Of a stretch of DNA of 64,000 nucleotides, positions 1 through 12,400 are shown piece after piece. The notes beneath the pieces were generated by a model. That model saw only the letters and a program-made list of their open reading frames with translations, had not been told where the DNA came from and searched no databases. The stretch is from Ischnura elegans (lineage: Eukaryota; Arthropoda; Insecta; Odonata; Coenagrionidae), in contig NC_060253.1 of NCBI RefSeq assembly GCF_921293095.1, forward strand, positions 96,241,073-96,305,072, given 5' to 3'. Position numbers and translations under genes: made by a program. Each line of letters opens with the position of its first letter. The stretch's first letter is position 1.

Positions 1-326
1 TTAAAGGTAATAAATAACGTTTCATACAAACATTCCTCAGTAGTCATCAAAATACTACACAATCACATTACAATAATTGAAAATAAATCCTGGCTGGCAT
101 TTATCTTTCTTTCAATAGAATTTGAGTAACAATTTGTGTAACCTTGCAAGAATTTCGTGCAACTTTTTATCAAATTAAATATGAAAAATGTGCTGTCTTG
201 TCCAATAATGATATTAAGTTGGATTTAACCCAATTATATTTCTTCAATCAATTGCAAAATTTCAGTGCAAATTTTCACGAAATAATGAAATGAATGATGA
301 AGATCCCGAGTCAGTTTTTCATTGTA

Positions 327-476
327 TTAGACATTGACCCCAAATTCATTGCGCAGCCAAGGATATACCTGTGGACAATCTGTGCATGTATACAGATACC
401 TCTCTCCACCCAGATCTCTACTTTGGAGTCTACATGTCTTGGGAAGGTTACATGCCACTTCCAATGGTGTAAACTC
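327..476 (-). CDS. Cda3: Chitin deacetylase exon 11 (C-terminus)
   Basis: 49 codons and TAA (327-329). Encodes VACNLPKTCRL, YLYTCTDCP and YPWLRNEFG, the conserved C-terminal Cys-rich tail. I see no AATAAA polyadenylation signal on this strand between the stop and the left window edge, so the 3' UTR probably runs off the window. Confidence 0.92.
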   Translation of the reverse strand, partial: EFTPLEVACNLPKTCRLQSRDLGGERYLYTCTDCPQVYPWLRNEFGVNV

Positions 477-3400
477 CTGAAAGACAATTTCAAATAAATA
501 ATATAATTTAATTCCTTAGCCTTTAGAGGAATAATTAAAATGTATAATGCATCCTCAAGGTTGGAAATTTATAGTCTAAAGTGCAAAGTTAAAGTAACAT
601 TTTATTTTAATTAAGAAAGCTCAAATACCACTAGCAATATTCTGATTAAACAAAATGTATCAACTCTAACCCTAGAGCCTGGGGCCTTTTTAGTGCCAAT
701 GAAAATATCTCCCTCAATACCAGAAAGGAAAGAGGTGATCAGCTGCCTTGAAACAAACTGTATCACTGGGAACGAGTCATTCTGCCTAGGCACTTGAATA
801 TATAATTAATTTCTGGTTTCATGTGGGACTTCACAGTTTAGTGGACACTTAACTTTTCTGAGCATGAGCTAAATACTTATATTAAAGAAATGTTTAGCTT
901 GAATGCCTTATCGTTATGCATTTGATATGGAAGGTGTTTATATACTTCTTTATTGAAAATTTTGTATGTTGTTTAGGGAAGTAATTGAGAGAATCGTCTC
1001 TTACAGGATTACATAGTATACCCCTGCAGGCTAATTCCTCAACAGTGTTCTAGAGAATTTATTTTCATTGGTGATTTAATGCATACAAGCTGAAGCTCTG
1101 CATGAAGCAAGTTACTTTGTATGTTCTCGTGCTCATAGATGCAGAAGTACGCCAATGGTGAAATTTGCCATGAAAAAATCATTGGATTTACTGGGATTTG
1201 AGGTAGTATACCTGACTGGAAACTCATTGCAAACTGTTGCTACTCTCACAAAAATTTAGTGTACTCACCCTTCTTTTACAACCCCAGGGCTTGAATTGTT
1301 CCACTTGTCCTAATGGTACAGGGTTTCTCATCCACTGCACAGCTTGCCAATTGGTGACGAACCAAACATCAGGGCGTTTCCCCATTTCATCCAAGAATTT
1401 CTGTTATGTAGTTGGAGGAAGAAATAAGATTATAACTCACACTGAGATTTCATGGAGTGAATGCAGTCACAGCGTTAATTATAATTTATAAGCAACTTCA
1501 TTTCTTTAATTCTCACCTGAAAAGCTGTGAGAAAGTCTGGCTTTTTGAACCAAGTGGAATGGAAATATAGGCCGAAGGGGGCCCTATTGCTGTCATAATG
1601 ACGGTGGAAATTCTTCATAAGTCCATTAAATATTTCTTTACTGGTAAGATGCTGAGGACAACTGTCCACCATGGCACATTGATAACCCTGGAAAAATGAA
1701 ATAAGTTTTACATGTAGGTAGAGAACTTGCTATATTTTATGACACCTCACCGCATGCAATTCAGGAAATCTAGTTTAGTTTCACTTCTCTGTTTTCCAAT
1801 TATAATTTATAGCTCTGAGCTGTATCTTGACGACTTGGTGAAAATGAAAAACTGAGGAGCAATTTTACGGCATTCTTGTAACCTATATTGTAGTGTATTG
1901 AAGGCAGTAAAAATGTATTTACAATTCCTCTTAATTTATTGCTATTGATTAGTTTCAATGCTTAAAAAATAATTTTCAAGACCAAACGGAAGAAAAATAC
2001 TAAATAGGATATATGTACAACAAACAAAATTAATATGAGAGGCTTTGTGCATAGAAAAGGATTGAGGTAGGACAATGAGTGATTTTTATAGAATGAGAGG
2101 ATACCTGAGTTATTATGTTGTGCATATATGTATTGTGTATACACTCAGTGGCGCAGCCAGGGGGGAGGTCCGGGGGGTCCGGACCCCCCCCAAAATATAA
2201 AAACAATGTTTTCATTTCATAAAAGAAAACGAAGTATTGAAAAATCATGAATTAAAGAAATATTTCTTTAACAAATGAAGTTTTTTCGATTATGAAAAGT
2301 GTTAAAATTAGTTCAAAACCCATTACTTAGTACCCTGTTTTTCAAAAATTTCCCCCTTATTTTTTCCCCCCCCCCCAATCGAATTTCCTGGCTATGCCAC
2401 TGCATACACTCTTTTAATTGGAGTTGAGAAGGAGGCATGAGAAGAGCGGAAAAGGGACCAAGTCAATGGATTTTGCACAGCTTGGGGAGTGGACAACTCC
2501 CCTGCCGGACTTGTGAAGCCTGATATTAATAATAATTTTGAGGTTACAACAAAATTTTATGAATTTCCCAAACATAATTATGGACAAATGTTTTCTTCAT
2601 GGTACGACATCATCTGGTTGATGTTGCCATTTGATGAATCCAGTCGTCCAAGTTATATACATGTGAAATTTGCTAAATTTTGTATTTAAAACAAACCAAT
2701 TTCATCAATTGAGGCCTCAAACCATTTATTGAAAATTTATCCCATGCCCTTATCTTAATAGCATTAGCTACAAAATCAAATTTCAGAATCTTGGTAATTT
2801 TAATCAACCAATCGACAAAGCAAAAGAGGGAGACAGATTTAGAACCCTGTATGTATTGCCTTCAAAATGCTGGAGCAATTTCCACATGAAATGTGATTCG
2901 AATGAAAATATTTATTTCTACCTCAAATTCCAGCTGATTCATGACCATTTCCCAGATGCCTGGTTGTGACCTCGTTGGGCATCGTTGTCCTCCACTTCCA
3001 CCCACACAAACATGCGGCATGCGATGATCTAGGGTGTATGGCCAGAGGGGTGGGTCAGAGAAGGGGGCCGCAATAGATGCATCATAGACAAAGCCAAACT
3101 CACGCATCATGGCAAATTGTCGATTCCACCCAACACGAAGGAAAGGGACTCGAAGACCTGCGTTGCAGAAAAGAAACAATAAATCAGTTTCACATCGTAG
3201 AAAACAATGAAATATTCGGTAGCATATATAATAATTATATCTGGAGGGGGTGTGATATCAATGTTAGGTTAGATTTATCAATTTCAATAAGAGCACCCCT
3301 TGATATTTAATGCTTCAAAAATAGTAAAATTGAAAGGTTATTGGAAACCTGAAATTGTCCTGTTTGAACCTGTTTATGAGTACAAACTCCTGTAGTAGAT

Positions 3401-6400
3401 GGAAGGTGCCACATTCAGTTACTGAGGTCGTATCTTGCAGCGATACTTTTTATTTTTCATAAATCTTTTTAGCAAGCTAAAACTTTTCTGTATTGTTTCT
3501 GGTAAAGTAAGGCTTTTCTGCTGTCTTTTGACCTAACTGAAGTACACCAAAGCCACAGACTAGTACCCCTTCCCTGCTATATATATATTACAGATTACCT
3601 CTTATATCTTCCATCCGCACATTAGAGAAACGGTTGATGATGTTTGCTTGTCCGACCATTTCATCAAACCAATCTTCAACGGTTGCATTGTTTGTCCACC
3701 ACTGTTCTGGGCCTCTGTGCCTGTGAGAAAAATAGACACTTTGAATTTTTATCTGGCTTTAGTTAATACTATAATGCTTTATGTACTCATTCATATTAAC
3801 ACATAATTCTAAGACTCATTTGCCATTAAAACTTTCTCACTTCTCTATGGTTTCTGAATTAAATTGAGACTCAAATTGCATTTACTGTGGCTGATGTAGG
3901 CTGTGGTTATTGGGGGCAGCCACTCCCCCTTAAATTTATAAAAAAATTAAAAAGATGTTAATTTTAAATATGGCTCTATTATATACGTTTTTATTTCACC
4001 AGCTTCACTTGAAAGCCACTTGTCTACGCATATGATACATCAGATGAATTACTGCCGCAAGGTATTGCACAATATGGCTGTAAGTATCCCCCCAGACCAA
4101 TGACCTTAATCTGCCCCTGTGAGTGCATCCTTCCATAGTTGAAATGAAAACCTTCTTTTAGAACTAAGAGAAAGTATGATCACTGAAACTTATCAGAAAC
4201 CTGGCAGTACAAAATGTGAAAAGGACTTATCAGTTATAAAGATACAGTCAAATTGGGCAATTTGTCCCTCAAAAGTTATCCCAAATTTATCCCAAATATT
4301 GCCTTCTACTTATGAGGAAATTAATGAGGGAAAAAAAAACTTGTGTCAAGGATGCGGCCAATATTTAATTGTAATAATGCAATGAAAACACTTGAAAAAA
4401 CATCCAAATCATCTTGTAATTTTTCAATAACTGTGAATGAGAACTTACGTTATAGAATGGACAGCAATTTCATGACCTTGATTCCACAATTTTTGAACTT
4501 GCTGATAATTTGTGTACTGATGCGATATATAGAAAGTGGCATGTATAGGGCACCCATTAGGATTGACTCGTGTTGCTCCTTTATGTGTTGACGGCCCAAG
4601 GTACAAAGGAACTGGGGCTCCACTGGCCGGAGGTGCTTCAGTTTCACTGGTTGTGCTCTGAGTTGGGAACAGCTTGTCTTGGAAAAGTTCCCAATTGTCA
4701 GCATTTACAGCATCATCAAAGGTCAGGATAATCATTTGTGGAATCTAAAATAAATCACATTTCTTCGAATTAAAATCGTCCATGGAATGGTATAAATGAA
4801 TGAGTTTCCTGGGTTTACTTCTGTGTGCATTCATCTTTGATAATGGCATGTTTTGCTGGCATTAAAGTCACCTTCTTCAGGTTAAAACACCATCACAGAT
4901 GAATGTAAACAAAAGATGACTGAGAAAGCCTGATTCATCTACTCGTATATATTTTTACCTTATCTTCAACTTCAAGAGAATTTACACTCACATTTCCCCA
5001 GAATTTTAATAATGATTTGAATAATTTTACATTTTCTGTACTCCAAGTTTATTCATGAGCGAGCCGACAAATTTCCAATCGGTAGAATTTGTAATTTGAA
5101 GACAATTAGCAGCTATATCATACCATCCATCGGAGAAAAATAGGCATTTAGGATGCTGGAAACATTTTTCACAAGACCTTTTTTTCTATCATTTTGTAAG
5201 AAACTACAATGCTACTTAAAATAAATATATATGCATGCAACCGTTAATATTTTCCAAGCTTTGAACCTAAATCATACCTGGCTAGGCAGCATATTTCCAG
5301 GCACAGCCGTTCCATCAACTGAACAAAAGCAGTCTGGTAATTTGCAGGTAATTGGATTGCATGGACTTGCTGCATTTGGATCATTATTTACATCTGCACA
5401 AAATGGAAAGAATCATGAGATAAGGGGAGCCTACATACACTCATCTTCTGAATTTATCTATCAAAAGATTATTCATAAACTTTGATATAGGTTAAAAATT
5501 TATTCAGGCATTAGAATCGCCCTTGAATATAGATAGGTAATCCATGTACATTACTGGATAAAAAAGAGTAATTGATGAATAATTTTACAAACCACACCAT
5601 CCTTCATCCGAATCATCTTCACAGTCAGGAGTTCCATCACAGAACATGTCACGTGGAATGCAAGTACCATCAGCACACCCCAGTTCGTCCTCAGGACAAT
5701 CTGCTCTTTCTAGCAAAGGTTTAGGTGATTTCAGCTCTGTAAAAATAAATTTACTTATGCAAAAAATGGAGCTATTTTCTTAACCTTCAATAGTAGGCAA
5801 GGCCATAATGACGAGGGGGTGTCAATGGGTTCAAATCCCAGCAAATTATTTTGAAGATAGAGGCAGAAGTGTACCTCCTCCAACCAAACCATCCTGAAAT
5901 ATATAACCTCCTCTCCATATGAAAAAAATATTACCTCCTAAAGCCCCTAAAATGTTATCCTGGTCAGTGGCATAATACTAGGTTGGTGAATTTGACTCTA
6001 AAGTTGAATTTGAATTATGACTCTAAAGTATCATGCTAAAATCTTATTGCCAAGGGCGTACCCAGGATCAAAAGCAGAGGGGGGAACATGCTGTGGTTGT
6101 TCAAGTTGTGATAAAGAGAAGGTGAAAGAAACAAAAAATTCAGGAAAACTATAACAGCGCTTTATTAGTTAAAAAAATTCTATTTTAAGTATATATTTTA
6201 TACTAATATCACTTTTCTTGGATTTATAGAAAATTTGTGCAAAACTTCCGTGTTGAACTTAATTTACTTTTGCCTCTAGGGGGAGGAAGCTGCACTGCGC
6301 TGGGTACGCCCATGCTTATTGCTAAGTATTATCATCATGTTGAAGAGAAGTTCTCTTTTCAAATTATATTTTTGCAAATAAAAATACAAATTCTTGACTT

Positions 6401-9400
6401 AAAAAGAAGCTGAGAATCAAACCTCATGTAATACCTGCTGTGATGTGGCAGTTGTCTATATTCAGCTTGAAGTCACATATTTGCCGGTTAACATCGAAGA
6501 GAAGGCCAGTTGAACACCTGAACTCAAAAACCTCTCCATCTTTAGAAGCACATTCCATTTGTAAGGTTTAAGATGTGTAAGTGAAGTAGGAGACAAGAAA
6601 AATTAATTAAGATTTTTTTAGCTAAATTACAATCTAAATAAAAAATTTTAGTCATGAGAATTGAGTTATTTCATGCATTTTTAGCAGTCTCGTAATATTT
6701 TTTAAATTATTATTTATTGCTTAAAGTTTATGCCAAATTTATGCAGTGGTTCAAAAAATATATATTTTTAATACGATGCATTACAATGGCTTACCCAAGC
6801 ACAAGTAATATTTCGAGCATTCCGTGTTAGACCAAATCCTGTTAGGTTTTCGGTTGGGGTTCCTGTAGAATTTATCTTCAACCAAGCAAGGAACCCTGTT
6901 TGGTCTTTGTCGCTGGCGACCCCATACTGAGTTGGTATTATTCTTCCTCGAGTTACTGTAGCTCGAAGGATTTGGATTTCCCCGGAAGTTCTGGTTTTCG
7001 GGGATGTCATAATTGTAGCTTTCACTTCCCTCGTAATCTCCTAAAACTTGAGAATAAATAAAGAAGTGTGATAAATGCCCAAAAGCCTCTTGTCCACGCA
7101 TTATTATAACAGGCAAATAAACGCTTAGTGGTATTGCATACCACCACGGGCGCTGGTGGAAGCATTGTCAGAGAGGTGTATTTAGGCGTCGCTGCGGCGT
7201 TTATAAATACACTTCTTATTCAAATTACAAAAAGGAGAGGGTGCAATCTTTTCCAAAAACTTTTTTATGAGCTAGGAGGATGCAAGTGCATTCCCTTCCG
7301 GCGGCCACACATACCACCAGGACGCCGCAGAAAGTTATAATGAGCTCCCAAAAAAGCGACCTTTAATTCCCTTGCTAGGGATCTCCACCGCAACAGGTCT
7401 GATAATTGCTTAAACATAAAAACCGAAATATGAGGAAAATTTCCAAAACTATATAACATTTATACGGCATGAAACTGCCAGTAGAAACAACCAATGAAAC
7501 TTGTTTTTCCCCTGAGACCCTCGTTGTCAGAGCGGCATACCCCCTCCGTTTCTTCCGTAGTGTCTGCTGCAAAAGCCACGGAAGTATTGCCATTATATAC
7601 ATGTTTTTTCTGGTTTAACAGGCTGACGATATGAGAAAAAATTAAATGTGGGGCACTAGTTAAAGATATTTTTAACCCGTTCTATTGGTGATGAACAATT
7701 TCACACTTCAATCAAATTGGCTGAAACACGCCGAGTAAAAATTCGAAACAGTGGTTTCCGTGGGTTCCTACGTACCTACTTAACACAATCTGCTAATTGG
7801 AAGGCATATGTATTCCTTTCACTTAAATTTATTTGGTGATCTAAAAAGCTAGGTTTTCGAAAAATAATAGCCCAGGATTTTATTTTTCTCTTCACATTTA
7901 AAAATGCTCACGTTTCGATTACACGAAATTTATAATTTGCGCTTTCCGCAATGAAAATTGAAGCACTTAGCATATTTTTGAAAACTTATGTATTTAAATA
8001 TTAATGCAACATTTTTATACCTGTAAGATCATTGAAAGTAAATTCATAATTTATAAGCAAGATAAATCAGTGCGGATCCAAAAATAGCGCCGACGGGACT
8101 GAAGCGTACGCGTGGCGTGAAAATGGAATATTGCCACCGACGAATGATTTTCTAGGGACTAAACACGCATATTTTCTTACACAGTTGTGATAATATTCAC
8201 ACGGAGATTGCACTATTTCGATTGGAATGCGTAGTACTATCGTGGGAGAGCGCAGCTAAGAATTTTGAGGTCAACCTTGAACTCTCGTAAAGGCTGTCCC
8301 ACTTAATTTCAATTTGGAATAGCGGGGCAACGACCGCGACGATTGAGGTAAAAAGGGATAAAGAAAGAGAAATTGTGGGATGGGAAGGCAAATGGCAATT
8401 TACTCGCTCGTGTGAGAACGGATCGTTCGACGCGCTTTGAAATATTAAGGCAAGGAGAACCGTTTCGAAAAGGAAAGCGAGTTAGAAAGAAAAACCGATC
8501 CGTGGAAAAAAAATGCGAAGTTATCTCAGCCCTCGGGGGTTTTACTGTTGCTCCACAAACCCAGAAAAAAAGGGCTGTCGGACTCTATCAACGGGTCGTT
8601 GTCAAGGCCTTCTGAGAGACCGTTTTGCAGATGTTGTCTCCGATTGAGAATGGAGCGGAGAAAGTGGAGGGAAAATACGTTATTACTCGGTGGTCATTCA
8701 TTCCTAAGGCTGAGGACGAATTTGAGACTGCACTTCCAGCAGCGTACTTGACCTCGCCGCCTCGGCGCTTAGCAGCTGGCATAAGAATCCCAGTAATTGG
8801 ACGGAGAGGGAATAAAGGGAAGTAATTAAAGGGCCAGTGGCGGATTAAGAGTAGTGAGACCCGCAATTTATTTTTTTTAAACTGAAATGATAATCTTTGC
8901 GGTGTCTCTCCAAATAAAGGTTTTATTTCACCAGCTTAACAAACAATGTTTAAAAATGATTGCAGCACGTCCCAACGCAATGTGCTATTTGGTACTTCAA
9001 TCAAATTTATATGCTGATTTTTAAAGCTAGATTAATGTAAAATAAGAGCCTACGATTTCAAACTGGCAACTAAGCATCGTAAACACCTTTAATGGTCACT
9101 AGCTTAATCCTAATCTTTAGACACCAACTTTCGGTAGAGCTCACCATAGAGGGAGTTTAATTTCTGAGTGACTGACCATGAAAGGTGTTCACGTCATTGA
9201 AATAGTGAGAAAATGTGTAAAAATAATTGATCAATATCTAATAGCATCATTTCTACGCATACCTGACCTCGGTGTAAAACCGATAAGTGGTGTTACATAC
9301 CACCAAGGAGCCACGGAAATTAAACAACGACCTTAATCTACCCGTGTAAGGTGCTCCTTATCTCATGCTGCAGCAAAATTCTGCACCGCATTCGCAGCAT

Positions 9401-12400
9401 CATTCGCATGCGAACATCCTTTCTTCTATACAGATGTTGATGAGAGCCTTTTAAGTTTTCGGTATATTCTTAAGGAGAGGCGGATCTGTACAATCATTAC
9501 GAGATATTGTTCATTTCAGAGTTAAATAATGAGGGAAGGAGTACGTGATAGCATAGAGAGTGGATCTCGTGGCGACTTGCTCGAAGATCACGGGTTCAAA
9601 TCCCGGATAGTCATGAGGTACCCCCAATTAAAAATCCTTCAAGTGCGACGCGGCCCAGGGGAAGGAACTGCCTCCCCATATTGAATACGTGAAATTCACA
9701 CCCCTGTGGCTTAGTCCGGTACGGCCTATCCTCACCTATCCCGAGCAGGGGCGCAGCTAAGAATTAAGGCTGGGGGGGTTTTAGGCGCAACCGGCGCAAC
9801 TAATACTTAGGGGTGTGTGGGGTATTGCATACCCGCCAGGGTAAGCGGGATTTGCGGGGACCCTCCTCCAGAAAAATTTTAAGATTATTCGTTCAAAATT
9901 GCGAGTTTTACGGCTTTCTTTGGGATATTTGATTAGTCCTAAAACTATTCTATAAGTGATCCTAATCCAATTAAGTAAAATGGATTTAATTTAAATATTT
10001 CTCCGAGCTCTGGGGGGGGCTTATCCCCCAAAATCCCCCCTCGCTGCGCCCCTGATCCTGAGCACCCTTCGGAATCACGGAGAAATCATACTTGAAGCAA
10101 ACTGCTATCATGTATAGATAGTGCATCGATGTGTATTTAAGAAAACAATAATTTCATACGCAAATGTCGAGCTATACAAGAAAGGAAATTCCAATTTACG
10201 AAAATGTCTGGCAGCAATTCAAAGTTCAGATAAATAATTTTTCTCTTTAAAGTAGGTTTCACATCATTATTTAAGGTGAAAAGATCATTTTAGTTCAGAA
10301 AAATGCTGTGGGAATCCGGTCGTTCTATGCAATATTTCACTGATTCGTGGAATCAAAATTTTTCGGTCATTAAGGCAGAAATCCTGGCGAGCACCTGGTG
10401 TTTACTCAAAGTAAACATCCCCTTTCCGGACGGCAAGCCTTTGAATTTTGAAAAACACGCGATCATTTTTCCCGTTTCCATTCAAGGGGAAATGCAAACA
10501 CTACGCCATATGATCGCTCGAAAGTTCAGAATAGATCAACAAGGGGAAAATGTTAATCATTGGTAAACTAACCTCTTTTTTAGCTACTTACGAAAGGCCC
10601 TTTGAAAGATCCGTTGGAAGCAAAATTAATTAAAACACTCAGTCGGAGTAGCAACATTTATGGCAATAGGAATCTCGATGTAAGGTACCGAAGTAATAAG
10701 GGCAGATTCCTTCTTCTTCTATAGTACCGAAGTGCAATGAAATAAACGATACACTTTATGAAACACAGTTCTTCATGATTTAAAATTCGTTTGCGTCAAG
10801 ATTTGGTCATGTATAATACAGGTTTTGCCATCACCGTAAGAAAAGCCTTTAACATGTTGGCTATCGGGGTATTTAAATGTGGAGGAACGACGTACCTGGA
10901 TAGAGATGTAGAGATATTGATAATACGTGGCAATTTGGGCGAATTTCCTTTAGTTTAAAAATGATTAAAAAGCTAATATTTAAAATATAACTTTACCTTA
11001 CAAAACATTCAGATACGTCCATTCATAATAAGTAACAAACAACAACTGAAAACGTACTACCAAATACTTATTACATTTATAGTGTGCTTTAACATTTACC
11101 AAATACTTATTACATTATATAGTGTGCTTTAACATTGTTTAATTTGACGCGTCTACATGATGAAAATCACCAAGGGGTCTTCATTTGAACGCCCCTTTCG
11201 ACAGCCTTGGCGCATGGTCGCACAGTGACTGTACCACTAGTTGTCAATTCCAATGTTGAGTTTCTATATGGTTGATAATTGCTTTAAACTGGAGATCCAG
11301 TATAAAATTAACGATCACATTTCAGTCATAAACAATATTTTTAATGCGTTCTTAGCGTAGCTGCCGTAAATTATTCTCTGCTCACTTTAAGACGTTACTA
11401 GGTACACACAAACTAGAACACAATATGTAATTGATAGCATGACAGGTGGAGTGATTTTAAAGGGTAGAGCATTGGTTACTGAACGAAGAGTCCCGGGTTC
11501 AAATCCCGGGCGAAGCCGTTGGACAGCCCAGCATAAACTCTCGCTGAGTGAGGTGGCCCAGGAAAAGGAACTTACGCCTCTATCCTGATTGTATGACTTT
11601 CACACGCATGTGGCTAGGTCTAGGGTGAACTATAACTCACACCAACCTTCAATAGAACTCACCCTAAAAAGAGTTTAATTTCTGAGTGAGGGATCATGAA
11701 AGGTGTTTACGCCATAGATATACTTATAAACAAGGTAAAACGAATATGATAGTTCCCAGAAAGTACAGAAAGGTTGGAAACTATAGATTGATCCGATGAT
11801 AACTCCACCGCTGGCGGACTTTGAATCCGGTTCTTCATCGTGAGAATTTCCTCCAATAAGTCCATTTCCTACATTAAATGTCATAATTTTGTATTATAAA
11901 TATCATAGATTGGAAATCGGTGAGGGAGCCGCAATAATCCGCTCGCCAAGTGGGATACAAAAATAGAGATATTGCTTGAGCTCTAAGAATTTTTCTGTAA
12001 TAACGACAGAACTACTGTTACGCCTTGTTACATCTAGTTATATCCATCAATTATATATACATTAAGTTATAGCCAACCTCACAAGCAAGATATCCTGGGC
12101 GATTGCGGAAGAAACCACTTGATACGCTGAGGAACCGTAGGCCATGAACTTCATGAAAAACAATATCCCGATGGTCCCCAGTGACAGTCTCCATCATTTT
12201 TCGTGGCACATTTTTCCTATCGATATTTTTTACCAGCATGGATAGCAAGGGTTGAATAGATATTTATATCAATAAAAGTAGCAGTTTAGCATGATCCCAC
12301 ACAGTTTCAATTAAACACATTCCATTCAACGTGTATCTCTTGATTTCTTGCAGACGCGATAACACGATACATGAATCCGATCGGAAAATTTACTCTTATC

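Noticed and set aside
7128..7340. Short palindromes such as GTGGTATTGCATACCAC near the chitin deacetylase exon 2 as regulatory sites
   Set aside because: A similar sequence recurs at about 9287-9310, suggesting a dispersed repeat rather than a specific operator.
10303..10566. 87-codon plus-strand ORF in intron 1 of the chitin deacetylase gene
   Set aside because: Looks moderately protein-like but shows no known motif, promoter or splice partner; could be chance or old transposon.
12051..12248. 65-codon minus-strand ORF in intron 1, as a possible extra chitin deacetylase exon
   Set aside because: Exon 1 and exon 2 join directly in phase through a split Gly codon; this frame has no domain similarity.
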